Below the pieces are notes generated by a model, which had not been told where the DNA came from, searched no databases, and worked only from the letters and a program-made list of their open reading frames with translations. From the NCBI GenBank assembly GCA_021842145.1, contig JAKCBW010000008.1:1-35206 (forward strand): a stretch of DNA of 35,206 bases. The letters run 5' to 3'. This DNA is from Actinomycetes bacterium. GTDB lineage: Bacteria; Actinomycetota; Acidimicrobiia; Acidimicrobiales; Acidimicrobiaceae. Below, piece after piece: positions 7,457 through 15,872 of this stretch (its first letter is position 1; each line of letters begins with the position of its first letter). A program made the translations under genes and the position numbers.

Positions 7457-7496
7457 CAGTCACCTATGTCGATCGGCATGGGTGACTGTATTTTTA
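7457..7496 (+). terminator. rho-independent terminator after the small membrane protein genes
   Basis: CAGTCACC (7457-7464) and GGTGACTG (7481-7488) form a perfect 8-bp stem, followed by TATTTTT. It lies 33 bp after the stop codon. Confidence 0.9.
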
Positions 7497-7525
7497 AATT
7501 TCACAAGATTTTTAAATTTCACAAG
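7490..7525. repeat. 18-bp perfect tandem duplication
   Basis: ATTTTTAAATTTCACAAG occurs twice head to tail (7490-7507 and 7508-7525), starting inside the terminator U-tract. It looks like a recent slippage or replication duplication. Confidence 0.9.
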
Positions 7526-8160
7526 CTGCTTGAACAGGGCGATCAGAAGATCCCGACACGTACCTAAAAGTTGTCCAATACCGAAGCGGCTGAACTAGAT
7601 TAGCACCCTCTCAAAAGGGTCGGATGGGTCAGCTCGCCATCTGAAGACCGTGTTCTGAATGTATCGAACTTTGCCAGGTTGACCAATTAGGACAAATTGT
7701 ACGCGTGACGGTATAAGTTTCAATTCGCTGGACAGCTAGCGGTATCGTTGTCGTTTGATTACAAACGAATTGTTATTAATAAAAAGCTAATAGCACAATA
7801 CGTGCATTGAGATTAGACCTTCAGTCGGGCTTTGGTGATAATTGGACCATAGGCTGTATTTAAAGTGGGCACTTTGCGAAGGCTAGGGTCTTCGGTGTTG
7901 AAGATCTCGGGTCTGTCACGATCATTAATTGTTTCAACATAATACCAGTGAACAGCGATTATGTCCTAGTCACAAGAAATCACAGGGCAAGAGTTGAATT
8001 AATAAGTAGGCCGTCGATCAACTGATTCGAGCATCGTATGATAGAAAATAGCTGAGCCGAAGGTTATATTTTGCGCCTTGAGATTTGTGGTGATTTTGAA
8101 TGCTTGCCCAAAATGGAAGTATTTGGGAATTAATTGCTCGGTAAGTACATTAGTGTTATT
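7526..8160. other. long AT-rich intergenic region, no gene recognised
   Basis: About 630 bp with frequent stops in all frames and an A+T content clearly above its neighbours, especially 7740-8010. A minus-strand frame of 65 codons at 7999-8196 overlaps the palindrome upstream of the next gene and has no family resemblance, so I do not call it. Confidence 0.4.
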
Positions 8161-8161
8161 T

Positions 8162-8210
8162 CCGCCAGGTTGCTGCCGGGTCAGAATCAGCTGCAACCTG
8201 AGGCGGGTTG
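8162..8210. promoter_or_regulatory. nested inverted repeats upstream of the SufR-like regulator
   Basis: CCGCCAGGTTGC (8162-8173) pairs with GCAACCT...GGCGG (8193-8206, with a 2-nt bulge). The right arm also takes part in CAACC-N7-GGTTG (8194-8210). Cyanobacterial SufR operators have the form CAAC-N6-GTTG, so this could be an autoregulatory site of the gene starting 50 bp downstream. That comparison is suggestive only. Confidence 0.4.
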
Positions 8211-8260
8211 AGTTTGGTTAGAGCGTAATAGGAGACGATAAAAAAGAGAGGAGATCGATT

Positions 8261-8908
8261 GTGGCAGGGAGGAGACCGGCAGGGCCTACTTCAAATAAGA
8301 GGCGGGTTCTGGAGGAGATACTTGGGGCTCACGAGCCACTTACGATAGCCGAGATGGCGGAAACGCTGGGATTGCATCACAACGCAATACGACACCACTT
8401 AGAATCGCTTCTAGACGCCGGCTTAGTAGCGGAGACCATAGAGAGGCGATCCTCGCGTGGTCGTCCACGATACCTCTATAGCCCAACCCCGGACGCCAGA
8501 GAACGTGCTGTATCCTCCTATGAGAGGGTGTCAGCGATGCTGCTTGAGGTGATCGCAGAGGGGGCAACACCCGCTGAAGTCGGCGAAAGGGTCGGATCGA
8601 AGCTGGTCGAGTCCGCAACACAATTATCTTTGGGTGACCGTGAAAGGGCGATTGGAGCCCTCCAATCCGAGATGAAAGATTGGGGATTTGCCCCAAAGAC
8701 CGAGTGGAACGGAACGACCTGCAAGTTCACCTTGACAAAGTGTCCAGTTAGACACATGACCGCAATGGATCGCGAAGTCTTGTGTTCGCTTCACGTTGGA
8801 GTTGTCTCCGGCGCCGCAAAGAGTGCCGGCATGGAGGTTAACAAGATCGACATTTGCGATGACCCCTTTACCGGGTGCACTGCGACCCTAAGTATCTCCA
8901 TCGTCTAA
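8261..8908 (+). CDS. winged-helix regulator with a cysteine-rich C-terminus (SufR-like)
   Basis: Residues 12-72 form a winged helix-turn-helix (EPLTIAEMAETLGLHHNAIRHHLESLLDAGLV) with a basic wing RRSSRGRPRYLY. The C-terminal part has Cys154, Cys161, Cys175, Cys199 and Cys206; KCPVRHMTAMDREVLCSLH gives C-x13-C, the pattern by which SufR and related regulators bind an iron-sulfur cluster. It is therefore likely to sense iron-sulfur or redox status. No suf genes are adjacent, so the regulon is unknown. The GTG start is preceded by GAGAGGAG at good spacing. Length (215) is normal for the family. Inverted repeats at 8162-8210 suggest autoregulation. Confidence 0.82.
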   Translation: MAGRRPAGPTSNKRRVLEEILGAHEPLTIAEMAETLGLHHNAIRHHLESLLDAGLVAETIERRSSRGRPRYLYSPTPDARERAVSSYERVSAMLLEVIAEGATPAEVGERVGSKLVESATQLSLGDRERAIGALQSEMKDWGFAPKTEWNGTTCKFTLTKCPVRHMTAMDREVLCSLHVGVVSGAAKSAGMEVNKIDICDDPFTGCTATLSISIV

Positions 8909-9062
8909 GTATTTAAGAAGTCCAAGTATTTCAGAAAATGGGATTGCCCCGGGCGTATGGGCTTTCCCCGTGCATCTTCAACAATTGGTGAATTTGGATT
9001 TAGCTGGTGGTGTTTTAGTCCGATAATTGGTTGACTGTCGGTCTCATTAGGGGAGTGATCGG

Positions 9063-9947
9063 TTGGGAACTACCAGAATCAAGTGGGATCGAATACACTA
9101 CGGCGGCGACTCTTGTCAGTTTATTGATCTCTATAGTCCTCTGGGTGCGGAACAATCAGCGAGGATGGAGTCAACTTCGTCGGCAGGACCGCAGATCTAC
9201 AAGGCTGGCGATGTTTCGGTGCTCGCCCTTGATAGGTCGGCAGATGTAAAGAGGGCAAGGACTGCTGTCTGTTTTATCCATGGTGGTTACTGGCATGGGG
9301 AGTCAGACCTATCAGAGATGGAGCCTTTGGTAGATGATCTCGTAGCAGCCGGGATCGAAGTTGCCAACGTCGAGTATCGTATGATGGGTGTCGGCGGAGG
9401 CTGGCCGAGCAGTTTTTTTGACTTGGCAGCCTCAATGGATGCACTCTATCTTTCAGGGATCAGCAGGGTCGTCCTAGTTGGGCACTCGTCTGGAGGGCAG
9501 CTTGCCCTGTGGTTAGCATCCGTTTCGGAAAATGCCAAGCGAAGTGTTGGGATCTATCATGGTGAAGGTTCTTTGGTCGTTGCTGGCGTGGTTTCACTCG
9601 GAGGAATAACCGACTTAATCAGTTTCGCCGACAGGGGATTGTCTGGTGGCGCCGTGAGGATCTTCCTTGGAGGAATGCCGGAGGAGGTACCTCGCAGATA
9701 TGTTGCTGTTTCTCCAATGGAACTTTTGCCGATAGGCGCCCCGGTTCTGGTGGTGCACAGCAAGAAGGACTCGGTAGTTCCAATAGATATGGGCCGGAAG
9801 TTTTTCCAAGCCGCTAAGTCGAAAGGTGATCTGATCGAGACCGTAGAGGTTGATGGTGAAGACCATTATGACCTACTCGATCCGAAGATGCGTTCTTGGG
9901 AACTGGCCCGTCACTGGATCAAGTCAGTCTGCAACAAACCAGTGTGA
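9063..9947 (+). CDS. alpha/beta hydrolase, kynurenine formamidase/carboxylesterase-like
   Basis: The 294-residue protein has the oxyanion motif HGGYW (about residues 73-77), the nucleophile elbow GHSSGG (Ser142), a late acidic segment VHSKKDSVVP, and the final His in GEDHYDLL, together forming a Ser-Asp-His triad. HGGYW followed by GHSSGG is typical of arylformamidase-like and small esterase proteins. No signal peptide is seen. The substrate is unknown: the neighbours are a redox-type regulator and a membrane protein, so a role in tryptophan breakdown cannot be argued from context. The start is taken as TTG at 9063, which has AGGGGAG 7 nt upstream. Confidence 0.82.
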   Translation: MGTTRIKWDRIHYGGDSCQFIDLYSPLGAEQSARMESTSSAGPQIYKAGDVSVLALDRSADVKRARTAVCFIHGGYWHGESDLSEMEPLVDDLVAAGIEVANVEYRMMGVGGGWPSSFFDLAASMDALYLSGISRVVLVGHSSGGQLALWLASVSENAKRSVGIYHGEGSLVVAGVVSLGGITDLISFADRGLSGGAVRIFLGGMPEEVPRRYVAVSPMELLPIGAPVLVVHSKKDSVVPIDMGRKFFQAAKSKGDLIETVEVDGEDHYDLLDPKMRSWELARHWIKSVCNKPV

Positions 9948-10117
9948 TGATAGGACCGAGCTGATATAAAGCGGACTTTCCTTAGCTGGCAATTGAATCG
10001 GCCAGAAATAAAGATCCCAACCATCGGCAGCTTGCCTCGGGCCATTTCTCAGCACCTCAGCAGATTTCTGATTCTTTTGGGTTCTAGCTGGCGAAGGTGA
10101 GTTTGCGGGAGAAGGAA

Positions 10118-10780
10118 TTAGTGCAGGATATTTATTGCTCGTGCCGCGACAATGGTCACGGTTAACAGCGATACCAAGGATTCGATCCCCATCAGAATCT
10201 TTGCAATTGGACTAAGTGGCATGGTATCAGTTGGGCTGAATGCGGTTGCGTTGGTAAGGGATAAGTAGAGGTAGTCCACGAGGTTGGGGAGCCAACTAGG
10301 GCTGCAGATGCCCGTTTGGGTCATTTGAGGAAATAGAAAATCGGGATAGTGTTTAGATCCCTTGCTCCTTTCAACCGGGCCACCTCGGTCGATCTCCCAG
10401 AACCACAGGGCGAAGACTAAAACATTGGTTAGCCAAATTTCTAGGGCTGAAAAAAAGAGTTGCGTCCCGCTGGCCATGGTGCCATGGAGGAGCAGGTGGA
10501 CGAGCAAGCCGACCGAAAACAGATTTGCTAGCCCTATCAGCCCTATCAGTAGAATTGACAGGTAACGAAGCGACTTGGCGTGTTTGGATCGATACTGCGA
10601 AGTCAAAGCGAGGATAACAACGAGCGCCCCTTCTAAGGCCGCAAGAATCCAGGAGGGACCCAAGGTCAGCTGGCCCGGGAGCAAGATGTAAAGGGCTAGC
10701 GCAGCTAATATTATCGAAACAGCCGGAAGACGGGGATCTGTCAGAAAGCTTTCGGCTTGGGATTCCATCTTTTTGACCAT
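10118..10780 (-). CDS. integral membrane protein with an ion-channel-like C-terminal segment
   Basis: The 220 residues contain about five hydrophobic helices (around residues 18-35, 42-60, 70-95, 107-125 and 195-216). Between the last two lies a conserved stretch LYLSLTNATAFSPTDTMPLS that resembles the pore-loop region (TNATAFSPTDTMPL) found in actinobacterial membrane proteins distantly like two-helix potassium channels. No selectivity filter GYG is present. The function is not known. It is encoded just downstream of the CDF exporter on the same strand (127 bp gap). The ATG start has no strong Shine-Dalgarno, and the second Met at residue 5 is possible. Confidence 0.6.
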   Translation of the reverse strand: MVKKMESQAESFLTDPRLPAVSIILAALALYILLPGQLTLGPSWILAALEGALVVILALTSQYRSKHAKSLRYLSILLIGLIGLANLFSVGLLVHLLLHGTMASGTQLFFSALEIWLTNVLVFALWFWEIDRGGPVERSKGSKHYPDFLFPQMTQTGICSPSWLPNLVDYLYLSLTNATAFSPTDTMPLSPIAKILMGIESLVSLLTVTIVAARAINILH

Positions 10781-10907
10781 GCTTATAAGCTACATTTCCC
10801 GGACCACTAAAAGTCTGTTTTTACGCGAAGCCCCCCTTTATCAGGAGCGTCTGAAGATGGCTAGGTCATCTGTAGCGGGTCGCCAAGCTGGATCACGACT
10901 GCCACGG

Positions 10908-11819
10908 CTAGTGGGTTGGGGCCTCACAGGGGTGACACTCGATCTCGATGGTGGCATGATCAATGTGAAATTTTTCGGAGAGCATTCCTTTTATTGCGTC
11001 CGTCCTGACCTGGGCGACATGGAGGTCTACCGATTCAGTGAAGACAATGTGCGCTGATAACGCTGGGGTTTCCGATCCGAGGCTCCAGATGTGAAGGTGG
11101 TGCACATCGGTGATGTCGGGCTGCTGCAAGATCTCGGTGACTATTTCAGAGGGTTTGACATCTTTTGGGGTAGCTTCGAGGAGGACATCTACCGTTTGCG
11201 CTACTAACTTCCAAGTCGCTAAGAGGACCAAGGTCGATACGAGAATCGACGAGATCGGGTCGATGAGCTTCGCCCCCGTTGCGACGATCAGTAGGCCTGA
11301 GGCAATCGTAACGAGCCACGCAAGTGAATCGGCGGCGAAGTGTAGGGCGTTGATTCGGATAGCCAGCGACGAAGGAGTTTTTTCGTGTAACAGTAGGAAA
11401 GAAATCAATGAGATGACGCCGCCGATGACGCCGAGTTCGGCTACCGACGCACCACTCGTGACGGCGGGTACTTCTATGCGGTGCGCTGCCTCGATGACTA
11501 TCCAGACGGTCGTGGCTAGCAAGGCAACGCCGTTAATGAGCGCTGCCAAGACCTCAAGGCGAGCTAAGCCATAGCTATGCCTCGAAGATGCGGGCTTCAG
11601 GGAGAGCACGAGCGCCGAAAGGGTGATTCCGACGCCAGCGCTGTCGACGAACTGATGCAGGGCCGCCGAATATAACACCAGTGAATGGTACCTGTAACCG
11701 CCAATGGCCAGCACGACCACGAGGACAAGGTTGAGGCCAACGACGACCTTGAGGGACCCACCTTTATTTAGGCGCGACGTTGCACCATCCATGTGATCGT
11801 GCTCCGAGTGAAAATCCAC
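10908..11819 (-). CDS. cation diffusion facilitator family transporter
   Basis: CDF proteins export Zn, Co, Cd, Fe or Mn out of the cytoplasm in exchange for protons. The six-helix domain carries HxxxD in helix 2 (ALHQFVDSAG) and again in helix 5 (ALHFAADSLAW), the tetrahedral metal site, followed by the cytoplasmic C-terminal domain with HHLHIWSLG and a final HIDHATIEIEC. A His-rich N-terminus (HSEHDH) follows the GTG at 11819, which I prefer as start because it leaves 124 bp to the divergent peroxiredoxin gene; an ATG at 11792 is the alternative. The open frame continues to 11954, but that would overlap the peroxiredoxin start. Metal specificity cannot be read from this. Confidence 0.9.
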   Translation of the reverse strand: MDFHSEHDHMDGATSRLNKGGSLKVVVGLNLVLVVVLAIGGYRYHSLVLYSAALHQFVDSAGVGITLSALVLSLKPASSRHSYGLARLEVLAALINGVALLATTVWIVIEAAHRIEVPAVTSGASVAELGVIGGVISLISFLLLHEKTPSSLAIRINALHFAADSLAWLVTIASGLLIVATGAKLIDPISSILVSTLVLLATWKLVAQTVDVLLEATPKDVKPSEIVTEILQQPDITDVHHLHIWSLGSETPALSAHIVFTESVDLHVAQVRTDAIKGMLSEKFHIDHATIEIECHPCEAPTH

Positions 11820-11942
11820 ACTTTCCACTTTACCGTGGAGGGCGTATAGTTGTAATTGTTGACCAGAATAGTCAGCAATATCTGTAAGCGACTGATTAAG
11901 CGGCCATAGCCGTCTTGGTAAATGGTAGAAGGAGGCGGTGAA

Positions 11943-12578
11943 ATGTCTATTCAACTTGGCGACATAGCCCCGGATTTTAGGGCTTCAACCACTGAAGGGG
12001 AGATAAGTTTTTACGATTGGATTGGGGATGCCTGGGTTGTCCTATTCTCTCACCCCAAGGACTTTACCCCGGTTTGCACTACCGAACTCGGCGAGGTCGC
12101 CCGGTTAAAAGAGGATTTTTTACGTCGGAATGTGAAGGTCATTGGCCTGAGCGTCGACGACTTGGAGTCGCACGAGGCTTGGGGAAGTGATATTCGCGAC
12201 GCTACCGGACAAGTGGTTAATTTTCCAATGATTGCCGACCCCGATCGGGCGGTAGCAGAACTATATGACATGATTCACCCCAACTCTTCGACGACCACGA
12301 CCGTGAGGTCGGTATTTGTAATCGATCCAACCAGAAGGGTCAGACTCACCATAACGTATCCAGCCTCTACGGGCCGAAATTTCGCCGAAATCTTGCGCAC
12401 GATAGATTCATTGCAGCTCACAGACCAGTACCAAGTTTCGACTCCGGTAAATTGGCAAAACGGTGACGACGTGATCGTGGCACCGGCGGTGAGCGACGAG
12501 GAAGCCAAGATGCTGTTTCCAAAAGGATTTAGGACGATTAAGCCTTACCTGCGAACGACACCGCAGCCAGACATTTAG
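11943..12578 (+). CDS. 1-Cys peroxiredoxin (Prx6-like)
   Basis: It reduces hydrogen peroxide and alkyl hydroperoxides. The PxxxTxxC active site is HPKDFTPVC with peroxidatic Cys45; no second resolving Cys follows in the Prx6 pattern. FVIDPTRRVRLTITYPASTGRNFAEILRTIDSLQ and the long C-terminal arm with PVNWQNGDDVIV and FPKGF are typical of the 1-Cys family. The ATG at 11943 follows GGAGG at 8 nt. It is divergent from the CDF exporter, and 124 bp separate the two starts. TTGACC at 11859-11864 could be its -35, but I see no good -10. Length (211) is normal. Confidence 0.93.
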   Translation: MSIQLGDIAPDFRASTTEGEISFYDWIGDAWVVLFSHPKDFTPVCTTELGEVARLKEDFLRRNVKVIGLSVDDLESHEAWGSDIRDATGQVVNFPMIADPDRAVAELYDMIHPNSSTTTTVRSVFVIDPTRRVRLTITYPASTGRNFAEILRTIDSLQLTDQYQVSTPVNWQNGDDVIVAPAVSDEEAKMLFPKGFRTIKPYLRTTPQPDI

Positions 12579-12731
12579 CCGATTTAGCCCGGTTTGAGCA
12601 TTCCAACTTTCTCATTGGAAGCCGCTCCGTCTTCGGTTTTATACCTCGCCACCAGGAAAGGAGCATCTGTTCCAGCTGCTGCGGCTCGTTGGAAGGGGGC
12701 GATCCGGCTAGCACTCTTGGCATTGACGTAG

Positions 12732-14450
12732 TTATTTATTCTCGGTCATTTCATTTTTCAACTGCCTTTTCAGGAGCTTCCCGGCTGCGTTTCGCGGTAA
12801 AGCATCCTCCCTAAAGTAGACATACTTCGGCACCTTAAAGTGGGCAAGCCGCTTTGCAACATGCTCCTTTAACTCCTGCTCCGAAAGTGAGTGTCCGGGT
12901 CTGAGTTGGATTATCGCACAGACCTCCTCCCCTAACACCAGGTCTGGTATGCCTACGACCGCAACATCGGCGACGGCCGGGTGCTCGTAAATTGCGCCCT
13001 CGACTTCAGGTGAATATACATTTTCACCCCCTCTGATCAGCATATCCTTAGCCCGATCGACGATGTGTAGGTAGCCTTCTTCGTCAATGAAAGCCACGTC
13101 CCCGCTATGTAGCCAACCATTGCTGAAACTTGCCGCCGTAGCTTCTTGGTTGTTCCAGTAGCCGGGTATGACGTTTGCACCCTTGATCCATAGTTCGCCT
13201 GGAGTGTTTATGTCCTGATCCGTGCCGTCTGAGCCAATTATGCGAACTTCGCAAACCGGTACGGGCGGACCAACCGAGTCTGGTTTGCGAACATAGTCGT
13301 CCCCCACATTCATTGCCGCTATAGCGGACGTCTCGGTCAGTCCGTAACCATTAGAGGGCATGCCGGTTGGAAAATGCTCCTTGATGCGTCTAACTAATTC
13401 CGAAGGAGCAGGTGCTCCGCCATAGCTAATATTTCGGATCGAGGATGTGTCATATTTGGCAAAGTTGGGCGAATTTAGTACTTGCCAGACCATAGTGGGT
13501 ACGCCGCCGAAGAAAGTTACCCTTTCCCTCTCGATTAGTGCGAGTGCGTCCTCTGGGTCCCACCGACGCATTAGGACAATCTTGTTGCCAGCGACAAGAT
13601 TGGGAATCATCGTCGCAAAGCATCCGGTCGCGTGAAAGAGTGGAACCGATAGTAGGTAGCTGGACTCTGCAGGAGCCTCGGTCGCTTCGTTATCCGAATT
13701 GGACCTCTCTTTAGCGAGCATTGTCGACCTCGTAGTGACGAAAAAGGCGTTCATCAGGTTGGTAACGAGGTTTCTATGGGTACCGATCGCCCCCTTCGCC
13801 CTACCGGTTGTACCTGAGGTGTAGAAAATGACAGCTGGATCGTCCGCATCAATGAGCGCTTCGATGGGTCTGCGCACTCCTGATTTGAGTATGTCTTGCA
13901 TCTCTCTCTGAACTATCGAAGCAGGAACTTTCGAGCTGACATCCTGTGAGCACCTGACGGCTAGTACACTGAGATCCGCCGACTGGGATAACTCCGAGAG
14001 GTAGGGTGCGACTCGTTGAACTCGCTCTTGGTCGAAGATCAGTACTTTGGAACCAGAGTTTTCTAAACCATAGGCGAGCTCATCTCCGCTCCACCACGCA
14101 TTTAGCGGTACTGCAATTGCCCCGATAGATATTGTGGCCCAGAATGAGATTATCCACTCAGGATAGTTTCTCATTGCTATTGCAACCCGGTCCCCCTTGC
14201 CGACCCCCATCTCCAGGAGTTCAGCCGCCAAGGTGAGGACTAACTCGTAATGTTCGGTGAAGGAGTATCTTTCGTCTTCAAAAACCAAAAAGGTCTTATC
14301 GCCGTGTTGCCTAGAGCCGTGTAGGAGTTCAATCAGGTTTTTTGGCGCTTTCGCCCAAACCAAGGTTGGTACTCCCCGAATATCTTCCCTCGCCACTTCG
14401 AAGGGCTGCCCCTTGGCGGTGAGTATTTCGGTTGCCTGTGAAACGGTCAT
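12732..14450 (-). CDS. acyl-CoA synthetase (AMP-binding, class I adenylate-forming)
   Basis: It activates a carboxylic acid, probably a fatty acid, to acyl-AMP and then acyl-CoA. Motifs: YTSGTTGRAKGAI (P-loop, A3), YGLTETSA (A5), GELWIKGANVIPGYWN, WLHSGDVAFIDEEGYLHIVDRAKDMLIRGGENVYS (A7-A8), and the catalytic Lys near the C-terminus in PRNAAGKLLKRQL. ATG at 14450 gives MTVSQATEILTAKGQPFEV, matching the usual N-terminus of this family; ATG at 14456 and a TTG at 14540 are longer alternatives. It is divergent from an LLM-class oxidoreductase, a pairing that suggests lipid or steroid catabolism; the substrate is unknown. Confidence 0.92.
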   Translation of the reverse strand: MTVSQATEILTAKGQPFEVAREDIRGVPTLVWAKAPKNLIELLHGSRQHGDKTFLVFEDERYSFTEHYELVLTLAAELLEMGVGKGDRVAIAMRNYPEWIISFWATISIGAIAVPLNAWWSGDELAYGLENSGSKVLIFDQERVQRVAPYLSELSQSADLSVLAVRCSQDVSSKVPASIVQREMQDILKSGVRRPIEALIDADDPAVIFYTSGTTGRAKGAIGTHRNLVTNLMNAFFVTTRSTMLAKERSNSDNEATEAPAESSYLLSVPLFHATGCFATMIPNLVAGNKIVLMRRWDPEDALALIERERVTFFGGVPTMVWQVLNSPNFAKYDTSSIRNISYGGAPAPSELVRRIKEHFPTGMPSNGYGLTETSAIAAMNVGDDYVRKPDSVGPPVPVCEVRIIGSDGTDQDINTPGELWIKGANVIPGYWNNQEATAASFSNGWLHSGDVAFIDEEGYLHIVDRAKDMLIRGGENVYSPEVEGAIYEHPAVADVAVVGIPDLVLGEEVCAIIQLRPGHSLSEQELKEHVAKRLAHFKVPKYVYFREDALPRNAAGKLLKRQLKNEMTENK

Positions 14451-14628
14451 CCCCATGGCAATACGATACAAAATCTCTAGTACTAAGGGTACGCGACTTC
14501 CAAATACCTTTATTGGAGGTCTAATGTTGTGGAAGTGCAATTAGAAAACTTGGTTATCGAGGGATCGATCTAATGCATTGCTCGTAGGCAAGCATCTACT
14601 AGTTGGCTCGCTCAGAGGGAGCGCATTT

Positions 14629-15657
14629 ATGAGGCTCAGCATGCAGTTGAACTATGCCGGGGACTTTCACGCTTCGCTGCCGCAGATTTTAGCGTTTGAA
14701 AGGGAAGGATTGGAGGTCCTTTGGGTGGCTGAGGCCTACGGACTTGACTCCCCGACCCTCATGGGTTACTTGGCCGCAAAGACCACGACTCTCCAAATTG
14801 GTTCTGCGATATTGCCCATCTACACCAGAACGCCGACCCTAATCGCGCAAACTGCGGCTGGGCTGGACGAAGTTTCTCAGGGTCGCGCCCTGATTGGTCT
14901 GGGGGCATCCGGACCCCAAGTGATAGAGGGATGGCATGGAGTTCGTTATGACAGACCCCTCCAACGGACCCGTGAGATAGTCGAAATCTGTCGGAAGGTT
15001 TGGTCGCGGGAGCACCTTCGACACGATGGAATCTATCAGATTCCATTACCACAAGATCTTGGGACGGGCTTTGCTAAGCCACTAAAGTTGATTTCGCACC
15101 CCCTTCGGTCTCGAATTCCGATCTATATCGCATCTTTAGGTCCGAAGAACGTGGAGATGACGGCTGAAATAGCCGAGGGATGGTTGCCGATATTTTTCAT
15201 TCCCGAAAGGATGAGAGAAGTTTGGGGAAAGGCAATAGACGCCGGACTCGAAAAGCGACCTGAGGAACTTGGCACTCTAGACATCGTCGCAGGCGGTATG
15301 TTGGCGATTGGTGAGGACCTGGACCACCTTCTTGACCTAGCGAGGCCGTATATGGCTCTTTATATCGGAGGGATGGGGGCCAAGGGGAAGAACTTTTACA
15401 ACGAGCTTGCAGGTCGATTTGGATATGAGAAGGAAGCTGAGAGGATACAGGAACTGTACTTGGCGGGCAGGCGCCAAGAAGCAATGGCCGAAGTGCCACT
15501 GGAGTTTATTCGCCAAACATCGCTAGTTGGACCGATGGGCTATGTCGCTGAAAGGATAGAAGCTTTTAGAGAAGCTGGCGTAACTACACTTTCGGTTTCA
15601 CCCGTCGGCGACGATCCGTTAGGTTCGTTCGTAAAAGTCCGCCAAATGGTCTCTTGA
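14629..15657 (+). CDS. LLM-class (luciferase-like) F420-dependent oxidoreductase
   Basis: Bacterial-luciferase-like monooxygenase fold of 342 residues. Family features are an N-terminal MRLSMQLNYAGDF strand, VAEAYGLDSPTLMGYLA, LQIGSAILPIYTRTPTLIAQTAAGLD, and GRALIGLGASGPQVIEGWHG, the segment by which F420-type members bind cofactor and substrate. IPIYIASLGPKNVEMTAEIAEGWLP is also typical. The ATG at 14629 has AGAGGGAG 7 nt upstream. An in-frame start 51 bp earlier is not supported. F420 use is inferred from the actinobacterial subfamily; FMN cannot be excluded. It is divergent from an acyl-CoA synthetase. Confidence 0.9.
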   Translation: MRLSMQLNYAGDFHASLPQILAFEREGLEVLWVAEAYGLDSPTLMGYLAAKTTTLQIGSAILPIYTRTPTLIAQTAAGLDEVSQGRALIGLGASGPQVIEGWHGVRYDRPLQRTREIVEICRKVWSREHLRHDGIYQIPLPQDLGTGFAKPLKLISHPLRSRIPIYIASLGPKNVEMTAEIAEGWLPIFFIPERMREVWGKAIDAGLEKRPEELGTLDIVAGGMLAIGEDLDHLLDLARPYMALYIGGMGAKGKNFYNELAGRFGYEKEAERIQELYLAGRRQEAMAEVPLEFIRQTSLVGPMGYVAERIEAFREAGVTTLSVSPVGDDPLGSFVKVRQMVS

Positions 15658-15734
15658 GACCCAATGACCCATCGAGATCGCTCGGCTAGCGAAGCTTCGG
15701 AACAAACCGAGAAGCTCAATTTGGTTAAATTTGG

Positions 15735-15822
15735 CCAAGGTCAATGGGTGCCAAGGTCAATGGGTGCCAAGGTCAATGGGTGCCAAGGTCAATGGGTGCC
15801 AAGGTCAATGGGTGCCAAGGTC
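15735..15822. repeat. 16-bp tandem repeat, 5.5 copies
   Basis: The unit CCAAGGTCAATGGGTG occurs in five identical head-to-tail copies (15735-15814) and a final 8-bp partial copy. It lies between the convergent LLM and orn genes. The period is not a multiple of three, so the short frame reading through it is unlikely to be a gene. The identity of the copies suggests a recent or variable-number array. Confidence 0.97.
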
Positions 15823-15872
15823 TTAAAGTTGAGGCACCCGAATTCTTTTACTTCCTGTCGAGCACGGTCGAC

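Noticed and set aside
7999-8196. A 65-codon minus-strand frame in the AT-rich spacer
   Set aside because: It overlaps the inverted repeats before the SufR-like regulator, has no ribosome site and no recognisable family.
10773-11057. A 94-codon plus-strand frame between the membrane protein and CDF genes
   Set aside because: Most of it is antisense to the conserved C-terminus of the CDF transporter and it has no family resemblance.
15735-15822. CRISPR array
   Set aside because: The 16-bp units are contiguous with no spacers, so this is a simple tandem repeat.
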